From contig JAWKVM010000034.1 in assembly GCA_041398025.1 (NCBI GenBank), forward strand, positions 34,257 through 98,256: a stretch of DNA of 64,000 nt. Reading direction: 5' to 3'. Shown piece after piece: positions 43,395-53,102 of this stretch; position 1 is the first letter of the stretch, and each line of letters starts with the position of its first letter. The position numbers were made by a program, and so were the translations under genes. This DNA comes from JANQPX01 sp041398025. Lineage in GTDB: Bacteria; Pseudomonadota; Alphaproteobacteria; Geminicoccales; Geminicoccaceae. The notes beneath the pieces are model-generated. The model saw only the letters and a list, made by a program, of their open reading frames with translations. It made no database searches and had not been told where the DNA came from.

Positions 43395-44030
43395 ATGGGT
43401 GCGCTGACCGTCCCGAAACCCGCGGCCGCCATGGGCGGACGCTACAGCCGGCGGGTCGACCGCCTGCGCTTCGTGCTGCCGACGATCGCCGCATTGCTGC
43501 TCGCCCTGGTCATGGCGTGGCCGTGGCTGACCGGCGGCTATAGCGGCCTGATCGTGCCCGTGTTCAAGAACGCGGCCGAGCATGTCGGCGATGCCATGCG
43601 CATGGCCAACCCGCGCTATGTCGGCAAGACCAAGGCGGCGGAGGCCTATGAGGTGACCGCATCCTCGGCCTTCCTCGATCCCGCTGACTCGGATCGCATC
43701 CACCTCGATCAGCTCCGTGCCCGATTCGATCGGTCTGCCGCCTCGAGCGTGCATCTGCGCGCGGACCAGGGCGTCTATCTGCGCGAGGAGCAGAGGCTGG
43801 AGCTCAAGCGCGGTGTCGAGCTGACCTTCGGCGAGGGCTATCGCTTCGAGACCGAGACCGCCGAGATCGACCTCGCGCGCGGCCATGTCGAAGGCGCTGA
43901 GCCGGTTGCCGGCGAGGGACCGGTCGGCCGTCTGGCGGCAGAGCGTTTCCAGATCGAGGACGGCGGCGAGCGCCTGCGCTTCGAGGGCAAGGTGCACGTC
44001 ACCATCCTGCCGCCGGAGCCGGCGACATGA
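43395..44030 (+). CDS. lptC: LPS export ABC transporter periplasmic protein LptC
   Basis: A 211-residue bitopic membrane protein. The short basic N-terminus (GGRYSRRVDRLRF) precedes one membrane segment (VLPTIAALLLALVMAWPWL), followed by a periplasmic beta-jellyroll domain (NPRYVGKTKAAEAYEVTASS, YLREEQRLELKRGVELTFG). It passes LPS from LptBFG to LptA. An alternative GTG start at 43389 overlaps the kdsD stop; the ATG has better spacing to GGGGTGG. It overlaps lptA by 4 bases. Confidence 0.9.
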   Translation: MGALTVPKPAAAMGGRYSRRVDRLRFVLPTIAALLLALVMAWPWLTGGYSGLIVPVFKNAAEHVGDAMRMANPRYVGKTKAAEAYEVTASSAFLDPADSDRIHLDQLRARFDRSAASSVHLRADQGVYLREEQRLELKRGVELTFGEGYRFETETAEIDLARGHVEGAEPVAGEGPVGRLAAERFQIEDGGERLRFEGKVHVTILPPEPAT

Positions 44031-44644
44031 GATCGGCCCTGCGCCTGGCGCTCGGCGCCGCGTTTCTGTCGCTGCCGGCTCTCGCGCCGGGCCTGCCCTT
44101 CGCGCTGACCCCGGCGCTCGGCCAGTCGCTGGACCACGATTCCAGCCTGCCGATCGAAATTTCCGCGGACAGCCTCGAGGTGGAGCAGGAGCAGCAGGTC
44201 GCGACCTTCGCCGGCAATGTCGATGCGGTTCAGGGCGATCTGGTGCTGAGCGCCGACCGGCTGCGCGTGCATTACGAGGGCGAGAACCGCTCCATCGGCC
44301 TGTCGGCCGGGCAGGGCAGCTCGATCCGGCGCATCGATGCCGACGGCCATGTGATCATCACCTCGCCCGAGGAAACTGCCGAAGGGGATCATGGGACCTA
44401 TGACGTGCCGGCGAAGCTGGTGACCCTCGAAGGGACGGTGGTGCTGACGCGCGGCGCCAATGTGATCCGCGGCGAGCGTCTGGAGATGGATCTGGTGAGC
44501 GGCAAATCGCGCATGATCGGCGCCGCGACCACGGTCGCCGAGGGCGAGGACGGATCGAACGGCCGGGTCAAGGCGCTGTTCACGCCGAAGGCCAAGGAGG
44601 ATGACGGCAAGACGCCGCCGGTGCCCGAGGCGCGGCCGAAATGA
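44027..44644 (+). CDS. lptA: LPS transport periplasmic bridge protein LptA
   Basis: A 205-residue OstA-like protein with a Sec signal peptide (LRLALGAAFLSLPALAPGL, cleavage near residue 33 after ALG). The beta-jellyroll repeats are clear: IEISADSLEVEQEQQVATFA, GNVDAVQGDLVLSADRL, TLEGTVVLTRGANVIRGERL and MDLVSGKSRMIG. It forms the periplasmic bridge that carries LPS from LptC to LptDE. It overlaps both neighbours by 4 bases. Confidence 0.93.
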   Translation: MRSALRLALGAAFLSLPALAPGLPFALTPALGQSLDHDSSLPIEISADSLEVEQEQQVATFAGNVDAVQGDLVLSADRLRVHYEGENRSIGLSAGQGSSIRRIDADGHVIITSPEETAEGDHGTYDVPAKLVTLEGTVVLTRGANVIRGERLEMDLVSGKSRMIGAATTVAEGEDGSNGRVKALFTPKAKEDDGKTPPVPEARPK

Positions 44645-45432
44645 GCGCCGCCGAACACCGTCGGGACGGCGATGCCGGCGAGCGTCAGGGGCCGAGGCTG
44701 GTGGCCGAGGCCAAGGGCCTTGCCGCCGACAATCTCGGCAAGCATTTCAAGCAGCGCCCGGTGCTGCGCGATGTCAGCCTCTATGTGCGCCGCGGCGAGG
44801 CCGTGGGCCTGCTCGGCCCGAACGGTGCGGGCAAGACCACCTGCTTCTACATCATCACCGGCCTGCTGCAGCCGGACTACGGCACCATCAGCCTGGACGG
44901 AGGCGACATCACCGGCCTGCCGATGTATCGCCGCGCGCGCCTCGGCATCGGCTATCTGCCGCAGGAAGCGTCGATCTTCCGGGGGTTGAGCGTCGAGGCC
45001 AATATCCGCGCGGTGCTCGAGGTGGCCGAGCCGGTGCGCAGCAAGCGCGAGGCGAAGCTGGACGAGCTGCTGGCCGAATTCTCCCTGACCCATCTCAGGC
45101 GGGCGCCGGCGCTCGCCCTGTCCGGCGGCGAGCGCCGGCGGGTCGAGATCGCGCGCGCGCTCGCCTCGGATCCGAGCTTCATGCTGCTCGATGAACCGCT
45201 GGCCGGCATCGACCCGATCAACGTGGCCGAGATCAGGGATCTGGTCGGCCATCTCAAGGATCGTGGCCTGGGCGTACTGATTACCGATCATAACGTGCGA
45301 GATACACTGGATCTTATCGATCGAGCCTACATACTGCATGAAGGGCATGTCCTGATGGAGGGCGCTCCCGACAAGATCGTCGCCGACGAAGGAGTGCGTC
45401 GGGTCTATCTCGGGGAGCGGTTCAGCCTCTAG
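44641..45432 (+). CDS. lptB: LPS export ABC transporter ATP-binding protein LptB
   Basis: A 263-residue ABC ATPase. Walker A is LLGPNGAGKTTCF, the Q-loop LPQEAS, the signature LSGGERRRVEIARAL, Walker B FMLLDEPLAGIDP and the switch His in ITDHNVRDTLDL. It energises LPS extraction by LptFG, whose genes are elsewhere. A ~25-residue N-terminal extension precedes the usual start of the family. It is the last gene of the coupled kdsD-lptC-lptA-lptB operon. Confidence 0.95.
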   Translation: MSAAEHRRDGDAGERQGPRLVAEAKGLAADNLGKHFKQRPVLRDVSLYVRRGEAVGLLGPNGAGKTTCFYIITGLLQPDYGTISLDGGDITGLPMYRRARLGIGYLPQEASIFRGLSVEANIRAVLEVAEPVRSKREAKLDELLAEFSLTHLRRAPALALSGGERRRVEIARALASDPSFMLLDEPLAGIDPINVAEIRDLVGHLKDRGLGVLITDHNVRDTLDLIDRAYILHEGHVLMEGAPDKIVADEGVRRVYLGERFSL

Positions 45433-45488
45433 CGGTCATGACCGGGAAAAGGCAGCAGGGGCTGGTATGCCGGGGTTATTGAGTGAGT

Positions 45489-45504
45489 TGGTATTGTTCT
45501 TGCA
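45489..45504 (+). promoter_or_regulatory. Candidate sigma-54 promoter upstream of rpoN
   Basis: TGGTATTGTTCTTGCA has the GG and GC dinucleotides exactly ten bases apart, as required for a -24/-12 promoter (consensus TGGCAC-n5-TTGCA). It lies about 107 bases upstream of the rpoN start, which would allow autoregulation. It matches at the most conserved positions but not at the C of the -24 box. Confidence 0.45.
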
Positions 45505-45610
45505 CTGGTCGGTGACGATGGTGGCGACGGGATCTGGCCGATATGGCCAGGGCGGGCTTGTGACGGGGCCCATGCGCCGATCGCCGGTCGTCCGTTAGGC
45601 CGCCCCCGCC

Positions 45611-47134
45611 ATGTCCGTCTCGCTTCGTCTCGACCTTCGGCAAAGCCAGAGCCTGGTGATGACGCCGCAGCTGCAGCAGGCGATCAAGCTGCTGCAGCTC
45701 GGCAATCTCGAGCTTGCCGCCTATGTCGAGCAGGAGCTCGAGCAGAACCCCTTTCTGGAGAAGCCCGAGGAACCGGGCGAGCCCTCGACGGGTGAGCCTG
45801 CGGTCGCCGAGCGCGGCGACGACGGCTCCGGCCTTCTGACCGGCGCGCCCGACTTCGTGACCGATGCTGATGCGAGCGGCCAGGGCTGGTCGGGCTCGGA
45901 CGAGGACGGCTGGAGCCAGGCCGAGCGCGACGGGCCGCTGCCCGGCACCGGTGTCGAGTATGTGAGCGACAGCTTCGGCTATACCGGGCGCGGCGGCAGC
46001 ATGGCCTTCGACGATGAAGGAGACAGCCTGGAGAACCGGGCAACCCGCCCGAAAAGCCTGCGCGAGCACCTGATCGACCAGATCCAGCTGGATCTTCCCG
46101 CCGGGCCCGAGCGCATGATCGCCCACCATCTGATCGATCTGGTGGACGACAGCGGCTATCTGCGCGGCACGCTCGAGGACGTGGTCAGCCTCCTCGGCTG
46201 CGAGCTGGCGTTGGCCGAGAAGGTGCTTGCCAGGCTGCAGGGCTGCGATCCCTCCGGCGTGTGCGCGCGCTCGCTCCAGGAATGTCTGGCGATCCAGCTT
46301 CGCGACCTCGACCGGCTGGATCCGGCGATGCAGATCCTGCTCGACAATCTCGAGCTGCTCGCCAGGGCGGATTTCGGCCAGCTGCACAAGATCTGCGGCG
46401 TGCTGCCCGACGACATCCCCGAGATGATCGGCGAGATCAAGGCGCTCAATCCCAAGCCCGGACAGGGGTTCGCCGAGCTGCCGATCGATGCCGTGGTGCC
46501 GGATATCTTCATCCTGCCGATGCCCGGCGGCTGGCGGGTGGAGCTCAACACGGCCACCTTGCCGCGGCTGATCGTGAATAATGATTATCATACCTTGGTA
46601 CGCAAAGGCGTCGGCGACGCGAAATCCAAAGAGTATATCAACGAGCGCTTCCAATCCGCCAATTGGTTGATCAAGGCGCTGGACCAGCGGGCGCGCACGG
46701 TTCTCAAGGTGACGGAAGCGGTGGTTGAGAGGCAGGGCGATTTCCTGACCTATGGTGTCAGCCATCTGCGGCCGCTGGTGCTGCGCGACATCGCCGTCGC
46801 GATCGATATGCACGAGAGCACGGTATCGCGCGCCACCGCCGACAAATTCGTGGCCACGCCGCGCGGCGTCTATCCCTTCAAATACTTTTTTTCCAATGCC
46901 TTGCCGTCGGCGGATGGCGAGGGCGGGCATGCCGCCGAGGCGATCCGTCAGAGGATCCGGCAGCTCATCAACCAGGAGAAGGCGGACCAGGTGCTCTCGG
47001 ACGATCAGATCGTCAGCCTATTGCGCGCGACGGGCGTATCCATTGCGCGGCGAACCGTGGCAAAATATCGCGAATCGCTATCAATTCCTTCATCTGTTCA
47101 GCGTAGAAGGGAGAAGTCATTAAAGCTTGCGTAA
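45611..47134 (+). CDS. rpoN: RNA polymerase sigma-54 factor
   Basis: A 507-residue sigma factor. The glutamine-rich activator-interacting region I is at the N-terminus (LRQSQSLVMTPQLQQAIKLL, QNPFLE). An acidic/Ser-rich region II follows (about residues 55-135), then the core-binding domain, a helix-turn-helix (DIAVAIDMHESTVSRATADK) and the RpoN box ARRTVAKYRE near the C-terminus that reads the -24 element. It requires AAA+ activators. It follows lptB as in most proteobacteria. The gene usually found next, hpf, is missing here. Confidence 0.97.
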   Translation: MSVSLRLDLRQSQSLVMTPQLQQAIKLLQLGNLELAAYVEQELEQNPFLEKPEEPGEPSTGEPAVAERGDDGSGLLTGAPDFVTDADASGQGWSGSDEDGWSQAERDGPLPGTGVEYVSDSFGYTGRGGSMAFDDEGDSLENRATRPKSLREHLIDQIQLDLPAGPERMIAHHLIDLVDDSGYLRGTLEDVVSLLGCELALAEKVLARLQGCDPSGVCARSLQECLAIQLRDLDRLDPAMQILLDNLELLARADFGQLHKICGVLPDDIPEMIGEIKALNPKPGQGFAELPIDAVVPDIFILPMPGGWRVELNTATLPRLIVNNDYHTLVRKGVGDAKSKEYINERFQSANWLIKALDQRARTVLKVTEAVVERQGDFLTYGVSHLRPLVLRDIAVAIDMHESTVSRATADKFVATPRGVYPFKYFFSNALPSADGEGGHAAEAIRQRIRQLINQEKADQVLSDDQIVSLLRATGVSIARRTVAKYRESLSIPSSVQRRREKSLKLA

Positions 47135-47427
47135 CGGGAGCTTTCACTCCATTTTCTCGGTGGATTGGGAGAGGGAGCGCCGGGGAAAAAGATATCAAGC
47201 GAGTAGAAACTCGATTGCTTTTTCTCTGTTCCAACCCTTAAGTCGCCCCCATCTCATTGGTGGTGAACGACGACGATCCCGACGCTGTGTGGCGGACCCT
47301 CGGGGTGAGGTCGCGGCACGGACGGCGCCTTCGGCCGGGTCGACTTGCCCGGTGCGGGCGGAAGCAGTGATGACCTCGGCGGCACCACGCCTGTGCCGTC
47401 AGAACGGAGACGCAAGACGGTCCTGAT
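47135..47427. other. Spacer between rpoN and ptsN (no hpf gene)
   Basis: 293 bases with no reading frame resembling the ribosome hibernation factor usually encoded here. The first 110 bases have an inverted element AGCGAGTAGAAACTCG-ATTGCT followed by TTTTTCTC, which may end rpoN transcription. The rest is GC-rich and presumably holds the ptsN promoter. Confidence 0.5.
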
Positions 47428-47898
47428 ATGATCGATATTGCAGATATCCTCTCACCCAACGGGGTGATCGTCGACCTGAAACCGTGCAACAGCAAGCGTC
47501 AGGTGCTGAAGGAACTCGCCGACCATGCCGCCGGGCTGGTCGATGTCGACGCTCAGCAGCTGCTTGAAGCGCTGATGGAGCGCGAGCGCCTCGGCACCAC
47601 AGGTGTCGGCCACGGCATCGCCATTCCCCACGCGCGCCTCGACAAGCTGGACAAGGTGGTGGGCCTGTTCGCGCGCCTCGATCAGGCGATCGATTTCGAA
47701 GCGCTCGATGACCAGCCCGCCGACCTCATCTTCATGCTGCTGGCGCCCAACTCGGCGGACGCCGACAGCCTGAAGGCGCTGGCACGCGTCTCGCGTGTCC
47801 TGCGTGATCGTGGATTGCAGCAGCGGTTGCGGCAGACCAAGGACGCTGATGCCGTCTATCGCATGCTGACGGAAAAGCCGGAGTCCCACGCCGCCTGA
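47428..47898 (+). CDS. ptsN: Nitrogen-regulatory PTS protein EIIA(Ntr)
   Basis: A 156-residue EIIA of the fructose/mannitol class. The phosphorylated histidine is H68 in VGHGIAIPHARL, with H62 also conserved. It is the output protein of the nitrogen PTS, whose phosphorylation state controls potassium transport, sensor kinases and other targets. The HPr kinase, RapZ, EIIA(Man)-type and HPr genes follow in the same direction, giving almost the whole PTS(Ntr) cluster; ptsP (EI-Ntr) is not in the window. Confidence 0.95.
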   Translation: MIDIADILSPNGVIVDLKPCNSKRQVLKELADHAAGLVDVDAQQLLEALMERERLGTTGVGHGIAIPHARLDKLDKVVGLFARLDQAIDFEALDDQPADLIFMLLAPNSADADSLKALARVSRVLRDRGLQQRLRQTKDADAVYRMLTEKPESHAA

Positions 47899-47954
47899 TC
47901 GATGGTCACTCCGCTCGATGAGAGCGATAGCGAAGCGTCCGGACATCATCGGCT

Positions 47955-48446
47955 ATGGTCATGCAGTCGACATCGGTTGGAGAAAAGGCCTCGTCGACCT
48001 CCGTCCCTGAGGGGCGGCATGGGACCGCAGCCCTCATTCATGCGTCCGCCGTGCGCTTCTGCAACAAGGGAGTCCTGCTGCTCGGGCCGTCGGGGGCCGG
48101 AAAGTCGGATATGGCGCTTTGCCTGATCGAGGCCGGGGCCATGCTGATCGCCGACGATCAGCTCCATCTGCGACGCCAGGGTGACCGCCTCCACGCCGCC
48201 CCGCCCGACCGCCTGGCCGGTCTGATCGCGCTCAGAGGCCTCGGCATCATGCGCCTGCCCTTTGCGCCCGGCCCGCTCGATCTCGCGGTGGACCTCGTCC
48301 CGTCCGGCGCTCTGGCCGACCCTTTGCCCGAGCCGGCGGCCGCATCCTGGCACGGCGTGGATCTGCCCAGGATCTGCCTGGATCCGCACCGGCCGTCCGC
48401 CGTCGCCAGAATACGAGTCGTCCTCCAAGCTGAACGGGTCTGCTGA
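47955..48446 (+). CDS. hprK: HPr kinase/phosphorylase, short alphaproteobacterial form
   Basis: A 163-residue protein that contains only the catalytic C-terminal domain of Gram-positive HprK, as is normal in alphaproteobacteria. The Walker A motif is LLLGPSGAGKSDMAL and the downstream acidic segment LIADDQLHL provides metal ligands. It phosphorylates a serine of HPr and so gates the phosphorelay. It ends one base before the rapZ start, consistent with coupled translation. Confidence 0.9.
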   Translation: MVMQSTSVGEKASSTSVPEGRHGTAALIHASAVRFCNKGVLLLGPSGAGKSDMALCLIEAGAMLIADDQLHLRRQGDRLHAAPPDRLAGLIALRGLGIMRLPFAPGPLDLAVDLVPSGALADPLPEPAAASWHGVDLPRICLDPHRPSAVARIRVVLQAERVC

Positions 48447-48447
48447 C

Positions 48448-49371
48448 ATGGCTGTCGAACGTATCGTGGTGGTGACAGGCATGGCCGGCGCCGGCCGCAC
48501 GACCGCCCTGCGCGCCTTGGAAGATCTCGGCTACGAGGCGGTCGACAATCTGCCGGTCTCCCTGCTCGCAAGCCTGCTCCGGCCGAGCGACCACAGCGAG
48601 CGCCGCCTGGCGATCGGCATCGATTCCAGGAGCCGCGCCTTCAATCCCGGCGAGCTTCTGAAGCGTCTCGACAGGGCTTCCGAAGTGCCCGACATCGACA
48701 TCCGTGTCCTCTTTCTGGATTGCGACGACGAGATCCTGACCCGGCGCTTCACCGAAACCCGAAGGCGCCATCCGCTCGCCCCGGACCGCGCGGTCGCCGA
48801 CGGCATCGCCCAGGAACGCAGCCTGATGGCGCCGCTCCGCGACCATGCGGATCTGGTGATCGACACCAGCCACCTGTCGCCGGGCGAGCTGCGTCAGCTC
48901 ACCGCAGGCCATTTCGCCGTCGGCAGCGACGAGCGCCTGGTGATTTCGGTGGTTTCCTTCAGCTATCGAAAAGGTTTGCCAAGAGAAGCCGATCTGGTAT
49001 TCGACGTTCGATTTCTCGCCAATCCCCACTATGATGATCGCTTGAGGCCGATGACCGGCGTCGATCAGCCCGTGCAGAACTACATCGACGCCGACCCCAA
49101 GTTTCGAAAGCTTTTACAGGATCTTGAGGAGTTTCTCGTACCGTTGCTGCCCGCCTATCAGCTCGAGGGGAAGAGTTATTTGACGATCGCGTTCGGATGT
49201 ACCGGAGGGCGGCATCGTTCGATCGCGACGGCGGAGCTTTTCGCGGAAAGGTTGCGTCTGGCCGGCTGGCCCGCGCAGATCAGGCATCGCGATACGCCGG
49301 AAGCCAATGCCAGGGCATCGGAAAAAATCGGGCCCGCCCCGCCCACGCCCGACACGATCGGCCGTCAATAA
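48448..49371 (+). CDS. rapZ: RapZ/YvcJ-family nucleotide-binding protein with altered Walker A lysine
   Basis: A 307-residue protein. The N-terminal P-loop domain starts IVVVTGMAGAGRTTALRALE, then DLGYEAVDNLPVSLL. The C-terminal domain contains VSFSYRKGLPREADLVFDVR, FLANPHYD, LTIAFGCTGGRHRS and other invariant pieces that in E. coli RapZ bind small RNAs and RNase E. The P-loop is unusual: GMAGAGRTT at residues 11-19 has Arg17 where the family has Lys, so nucleotide binding may be weakened. In E. coli, RapZ controls GlmS levels; in alphaproteobacteria its role is less clear. It lies between hprK and the EIIA(Man)-type gene. Confidence 0.92.
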   Translation: MAVERIVVVTGMAGAGRTTALRALEDLGYEAVDNLPVSLLASLLRPSDHSERRLAIGIDSRSRAFNPGELLKRLDRASEVPDIDIRVLFLDCDDEILTRRFTETRRRHPLAPDRAVADGIAQERSLMAPLRDHADLVIDTSHLSPGELRQLTAGHFAVGSDERLVISVVSFSYRKGLPREADLVFDVRFLANPHYDDRLRPMTGVDQPVQNYIDADPKFRKLLQDLEEFLVPLLPAYQLEGKSYLTIAFGCTGGRHRSIATAELFAERLRLAGWPAQIRHRDTPEANARASEKIGPAPPTPDTIGRQ

Positions 49372-49401
49372 GGAGCGCCTGATGAGAAAGCGGAGCACAA
49401 G

Positions 49402-49812
49402 ATGATCGGCCTGGTTCTCGTTACCCATGGCCGGCTTGCGGAGGAGTTCATCTCCGCGACGCAGCATGTCGTCGGTCCCCAGGACAATATGCGGGCGATC
49501 TCCATGGGGCCGGACGACGACAGCGAGCAGCGGCGTCAGGACATCATGGACGCGGTCGCCGAGGTCGACACCGGCGACGGCGTCATCGTGCTCACCGACC
49601 TGTTCGGCGGAACACCCTCGAACCTCGCGATCTCGATCATGGACAAGGCCCATGTCGAGGTGATCGCCGGCGTCAATCTGCCGATGCTGATCAAGCTCGC
49701 GAGCGTGCGCAACACCGAAAGCCTGGAACAGGCGGTGGTCAGCGCCCAGGAGGCCGGCAAGAAATACATCAACGTCGCGAGCACGCTCTTGAACGTCAGT
49801 CAGGCCAACTAG
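49402..49812 (+). CDS. Mannose-class PTS EIIA domain protein
   Basis: A 136-residue single-domain EIIA of the mannose family. The phosphorylatable histidine is H9 in LVLVTHGRLAEEF. Further motifs are VIVLTDLFGGTPSNLAI and VNLPMLIKLAS. No EIIB, EIIC or EIID genes accompany it, so it serves in regulation rather than sugar uptake, as in other alphaproteobacterial PTS(Ntr) clusters. It is separated by five bases from the HPr gene. Confidence 0.92.
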   Translation: MIGLVLVTHGRLAEEFISATQHVVGPQDNMRAISMGPDDDSEQRRQDIMDAVAEVDTGDGVIVLTDLFGGTPSNLAISIMDKAHVEVIAGVNLPMLIKLASVRNTESLEQAVVSAQEAGKKYINVASTLLNVSQAN

Positions 49813-49817
49813 GGGCG

Positions 49818-50114
49818 ATGCCCACGTCCAAGGCCATCGTCCCCGGCGACTTCCGCCGCTTCGTGAAGGTGGTCAACCAACGGGGGCTGCATGCGCGCGC
49901 CGCGCGCAAGTTCGTGATGACCGCCCAGCAGTTCAAGGCCGACATCAAGGTCGGTCACGGCGGCGCCGTGGTCTCGGCGACCTCGATCATGGGGCTGCTG
50001 CTGCTGGCCGCGACCACGGGTGCGGTGCTCGAGCTCGGTGCCAGCGGCGACGATGCCGAGCTTGCCCTCGACGAGCTCGAGCAGCTGATCGCGGAAGGGT
50101 TCGAGGAACCTTGA
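49818..50114 (+). CDS. HPr-family phosphocarrier (NPr)
   Basis: A 98-residue HPr. The active histidine is H25 in VVNQRGLHARAARKF, with the conserved arginine nearby. The regulatory serine that HprK can phosphorylate is in VSATSIMGLLLLAA (about 53-56). It carries phosphate from EI(Ntr) to the two EIIA proteins encoded upstream. The last gene of the PTS cluster; a GC hairpin (GCCCCTGCGGGGGC, 50150) follows. Confidence 0.94.
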   Translation: MPTSKAIVPGDFRRFVKVVNQRGLHARAARKFVMTAQQFKADIKVGHGGAVVSATSIMGLLLLAATTGAVLELGASGDDAELALDELEQLIAEGFEEP

Positions 50115-50258
50115 GGGCGGCGAAAGGCGCGCTTTCTCTTGCCCCTGCGGGGGCCTTGTGATTTAAAGCCACGCGCACGAAATAAGGAACCTGCGTCCTT
50201 CGGGCACATGGCTCCGCGGCGCTTTCCCACCCACTTCACCACCGAGCGAAGACAGACC

Positions 50259-51553
<1,295 letters not shown>

Positions 51554-51554
<1 letters not shown>

Positions 51555-51590
51555 GTGGCATGGCCACCTCATTGACTTGGCGGTGAGCCA
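51554..51590 (+). repeat. Post-stop hairpin repeat, copy 4 (short)
   Basis: The A of the ahcY TGA is followed by GTGGC-ATG-GCCACCTCATTGACTT, matching the head of copies 1-3 with one base changed in the loop. The GCGGCCCGGTTT portion is missing, so this is a shortened copy. It fills the gap between ahcY and tsaE. Confidence 0.55.
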
Positions 51591-51595
51591 GGCTC

Positions 51596-52066
51596 GTGGG
51601 TGGCGGGCTCGTTCTCGAACTCCGTGATCTCGCTGCAACCCATGGGCTTGCAGCGAGATTGGCGGGGCTGCTGCGCGGTGGCGATGTGGTGGCGCTTCGG
51701 GGTGACCTCGGGGCCGGCAAGACCGAGTTTGCGCGCGCGCTGATCCGAGCCCGGGCCGGCTCGCCCCTCGAGGTGCCGAGCCCGACCTTCACGATCATGC
51801 AGGACTACCCGCTGGACGGCCTGACCATCCGCCATATCGACCTCTACCGCATTGCCGATCCCGACGAGCTGTTCGAACTCGGCCTGGAAGAAACACCGGC
51901 CGAGGACGAGGCCTGGCTGGTCGAATGGCCCGACCGAGCCGCAGGGCGGCTGGCCGGAACTTGCCTGAGTCTGGCTCTGGAGGAGGGTGACAGCCCGGAC
52001 GCACGCATTGCCCGGCTGACCGGCGATGCCTTCTGGACCTCGCGCCTGCCGGCTCTCGCTCCATGA
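51596..52066 (+). CDS. tsaE: tRNA threonylcarbamoyladenosine synthesis ATPase TsaE
   Basis: A 156-residue P-loop ATPase. Walker A is ALRGDLGAGKTEFARALI and the following PSPTFTIMQDY and IDLYRIADPDELFELGLEE motifs are diagnostic. It binds TsaBD in t6A synthesis; the Sua5-type enzyme at 26282 makes the donor. A GTG start (51596) is used since no ATG occurs before the conserved part. It overlaps amgK by 4 bases. Confidence 0.93.
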   Translation: MGGGLVLELRDLAATHGLAARLAGLLRGGDVVALRGDLGAGKTEFARALIRARAGSPLEVPSPTFTIMQDYPLDGLTIRHIDLYRIADPDELFELGLEETPAEDEAWLVEWPDRAAGRLAGTCLSLALEEGDSPDARIARLTGDAFWTSRLPALAP

Positions 52067-53034
52067 CGGACCGCGACGCCACCATCGAAAGATTCCTGCA
52101 AGTCAACGGTCAGGGCCGCGCCCTGAGAAAGAAGCTTGCTGGCGATGCCTCGGCAAGACGGTATGAGCGGCTGACCGGCGGGCTGATGCCGGCGATCCTG
52201 ATGGACTCGCCGCCGGATCAGCCGGCGCTGCGCACCGGACCGTTCGTTCATATCGCTGAATGGCTGCTGCAACATGGGTTCTCGGCACCGCGGGTCATTG
52301 TCCATGACATCGATGCCGGTCTCGTCCTTTTGGAAGACCTCGGTGACGGACTGTTCAGCGCCATGCTGCCGCCGAAGGGCGAGGCCGACGAAACAGAACT
52401 CTATGGCGCCGCCGTCGACGTTCTGGTGGCGCTGCAGGCGCTCGATCCGCCCGCAGACCTGCCGCCCTATGACGACGAGAAAATGCTGGAGGAGGCGAGC
52501 CGCTTCACCCGCTGGTACACGCCGACCCTGAGCGAGCGGGCCAAGGCGGCCTATCTCGACATCTGGCGCGACCTCCTGCCCGCAACGCGCGTCGGCCACG
52601 CGGCCTTCGTCTATGTCGACTACCACGCCGACAACCTGCTCTGGCTGGCGGAGCGGGATGGTCTGGCGCGTGTCGGTCTTCTGGACTTTCAGGACGGCCG
52701 CCTCGGCGCGCCAGCCTATGACCTCGTTTCCCTCCTGGAGGACGCGAGACGGGATGTGCCCATGGCACTCGCCGGCGCCATGGTCGAGCGCTATCTGAAG
52801 GCGCGGCCCGAGCTCGATCCTGACGCCTTCCGCAGGGCCTATGCCATCCTCGGCGCGCATAGGAACAGCAAGATCCTCGGCATGATCGCCAACTGGTCGC
52901 GCACCGGCAAACCTCAATATCTGGCGCTGCACGACCGCGTGCGCGCCCATCTGCAACGGGATCTCGCCCATTCCAGCCTGGCTGCGCTTGCGACTTGGTT
53001 TGACGAAAACCTCGCGTTAAAGATCGCGTCCTAG
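52063..53034 (+). CDS. amgK: Anomeric sugar kinase AmgK-like (aminoglycoside phosphotransferase fold)
   Basis: A 323-residue kinase. The catalytic motif is VDYHADNLLW (H, D and N of the phosphotransferase loop), and the metal-binding DFQ is in GLLDFQDGRLGAPAYDL. In Pseudomonas and many alphaproteobacteria tsaE-amgK-murU form an operon in which AmgK phosphorylates N-acetylmuramate and N-acetylglucosamine at the anomeric position for cell-wall recycling. The overlap with tsaE supports this assignment. murU, expected next, is absent: an IS66 element starts 68 bases after the stop, so the recycling bypass may be incomplete at this locus. Confidence 0.85.
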   Translation: MTDRDATIERFLQVNGQGRALRKKLAGDASARRYERLTGGLMPAILMDSPPDQPALRTGPFVHIAEWLLQHGFSAPRVIVHDIDAGLVLLEDLGDGLFSAMLPPKGEADETELYGAAVDVLVALQALDPPADLPPYDDEKMLEEASRFTRWYTPTLSERAKAAYLDIWRDLLPATRVGHAAFVYVDYHADNLLWLAERDGLARVGLLDFQDGRLGAPAYDLVSLLEDARRDVPMALAGAMVERYLKARPELDPDAFRRAYAILGAHRNSKILGMIANWSRTGKPQYLALHDRVRAHLQRDLAHSSLAALATWFDENLALKIAS

Positions 53035-53102
53035 AAAAACACGGTGTACAAGCGCGGGCATGGCCGTATGACGACATATCAATGGGTTAGTAGCTAAAAT
53101 TG

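Noticed and set aside
41524..43494. 656-codon open frame opposite RNase D and kdsD
   Set aside because: Spans two unrelated genes and a minisatellite; a shadow frame.
50115..50258. Possible SAH or SAM-II riboswitch upstream of ahcY (GTGATTTAAAGCC and GAAATAAGGAACC resemble parts of SAM-II)
   Set aside because: I could not form the required pseudoknot stems with these segments; the match is limited to short A/T-rich words. A covariance-model search would decide.
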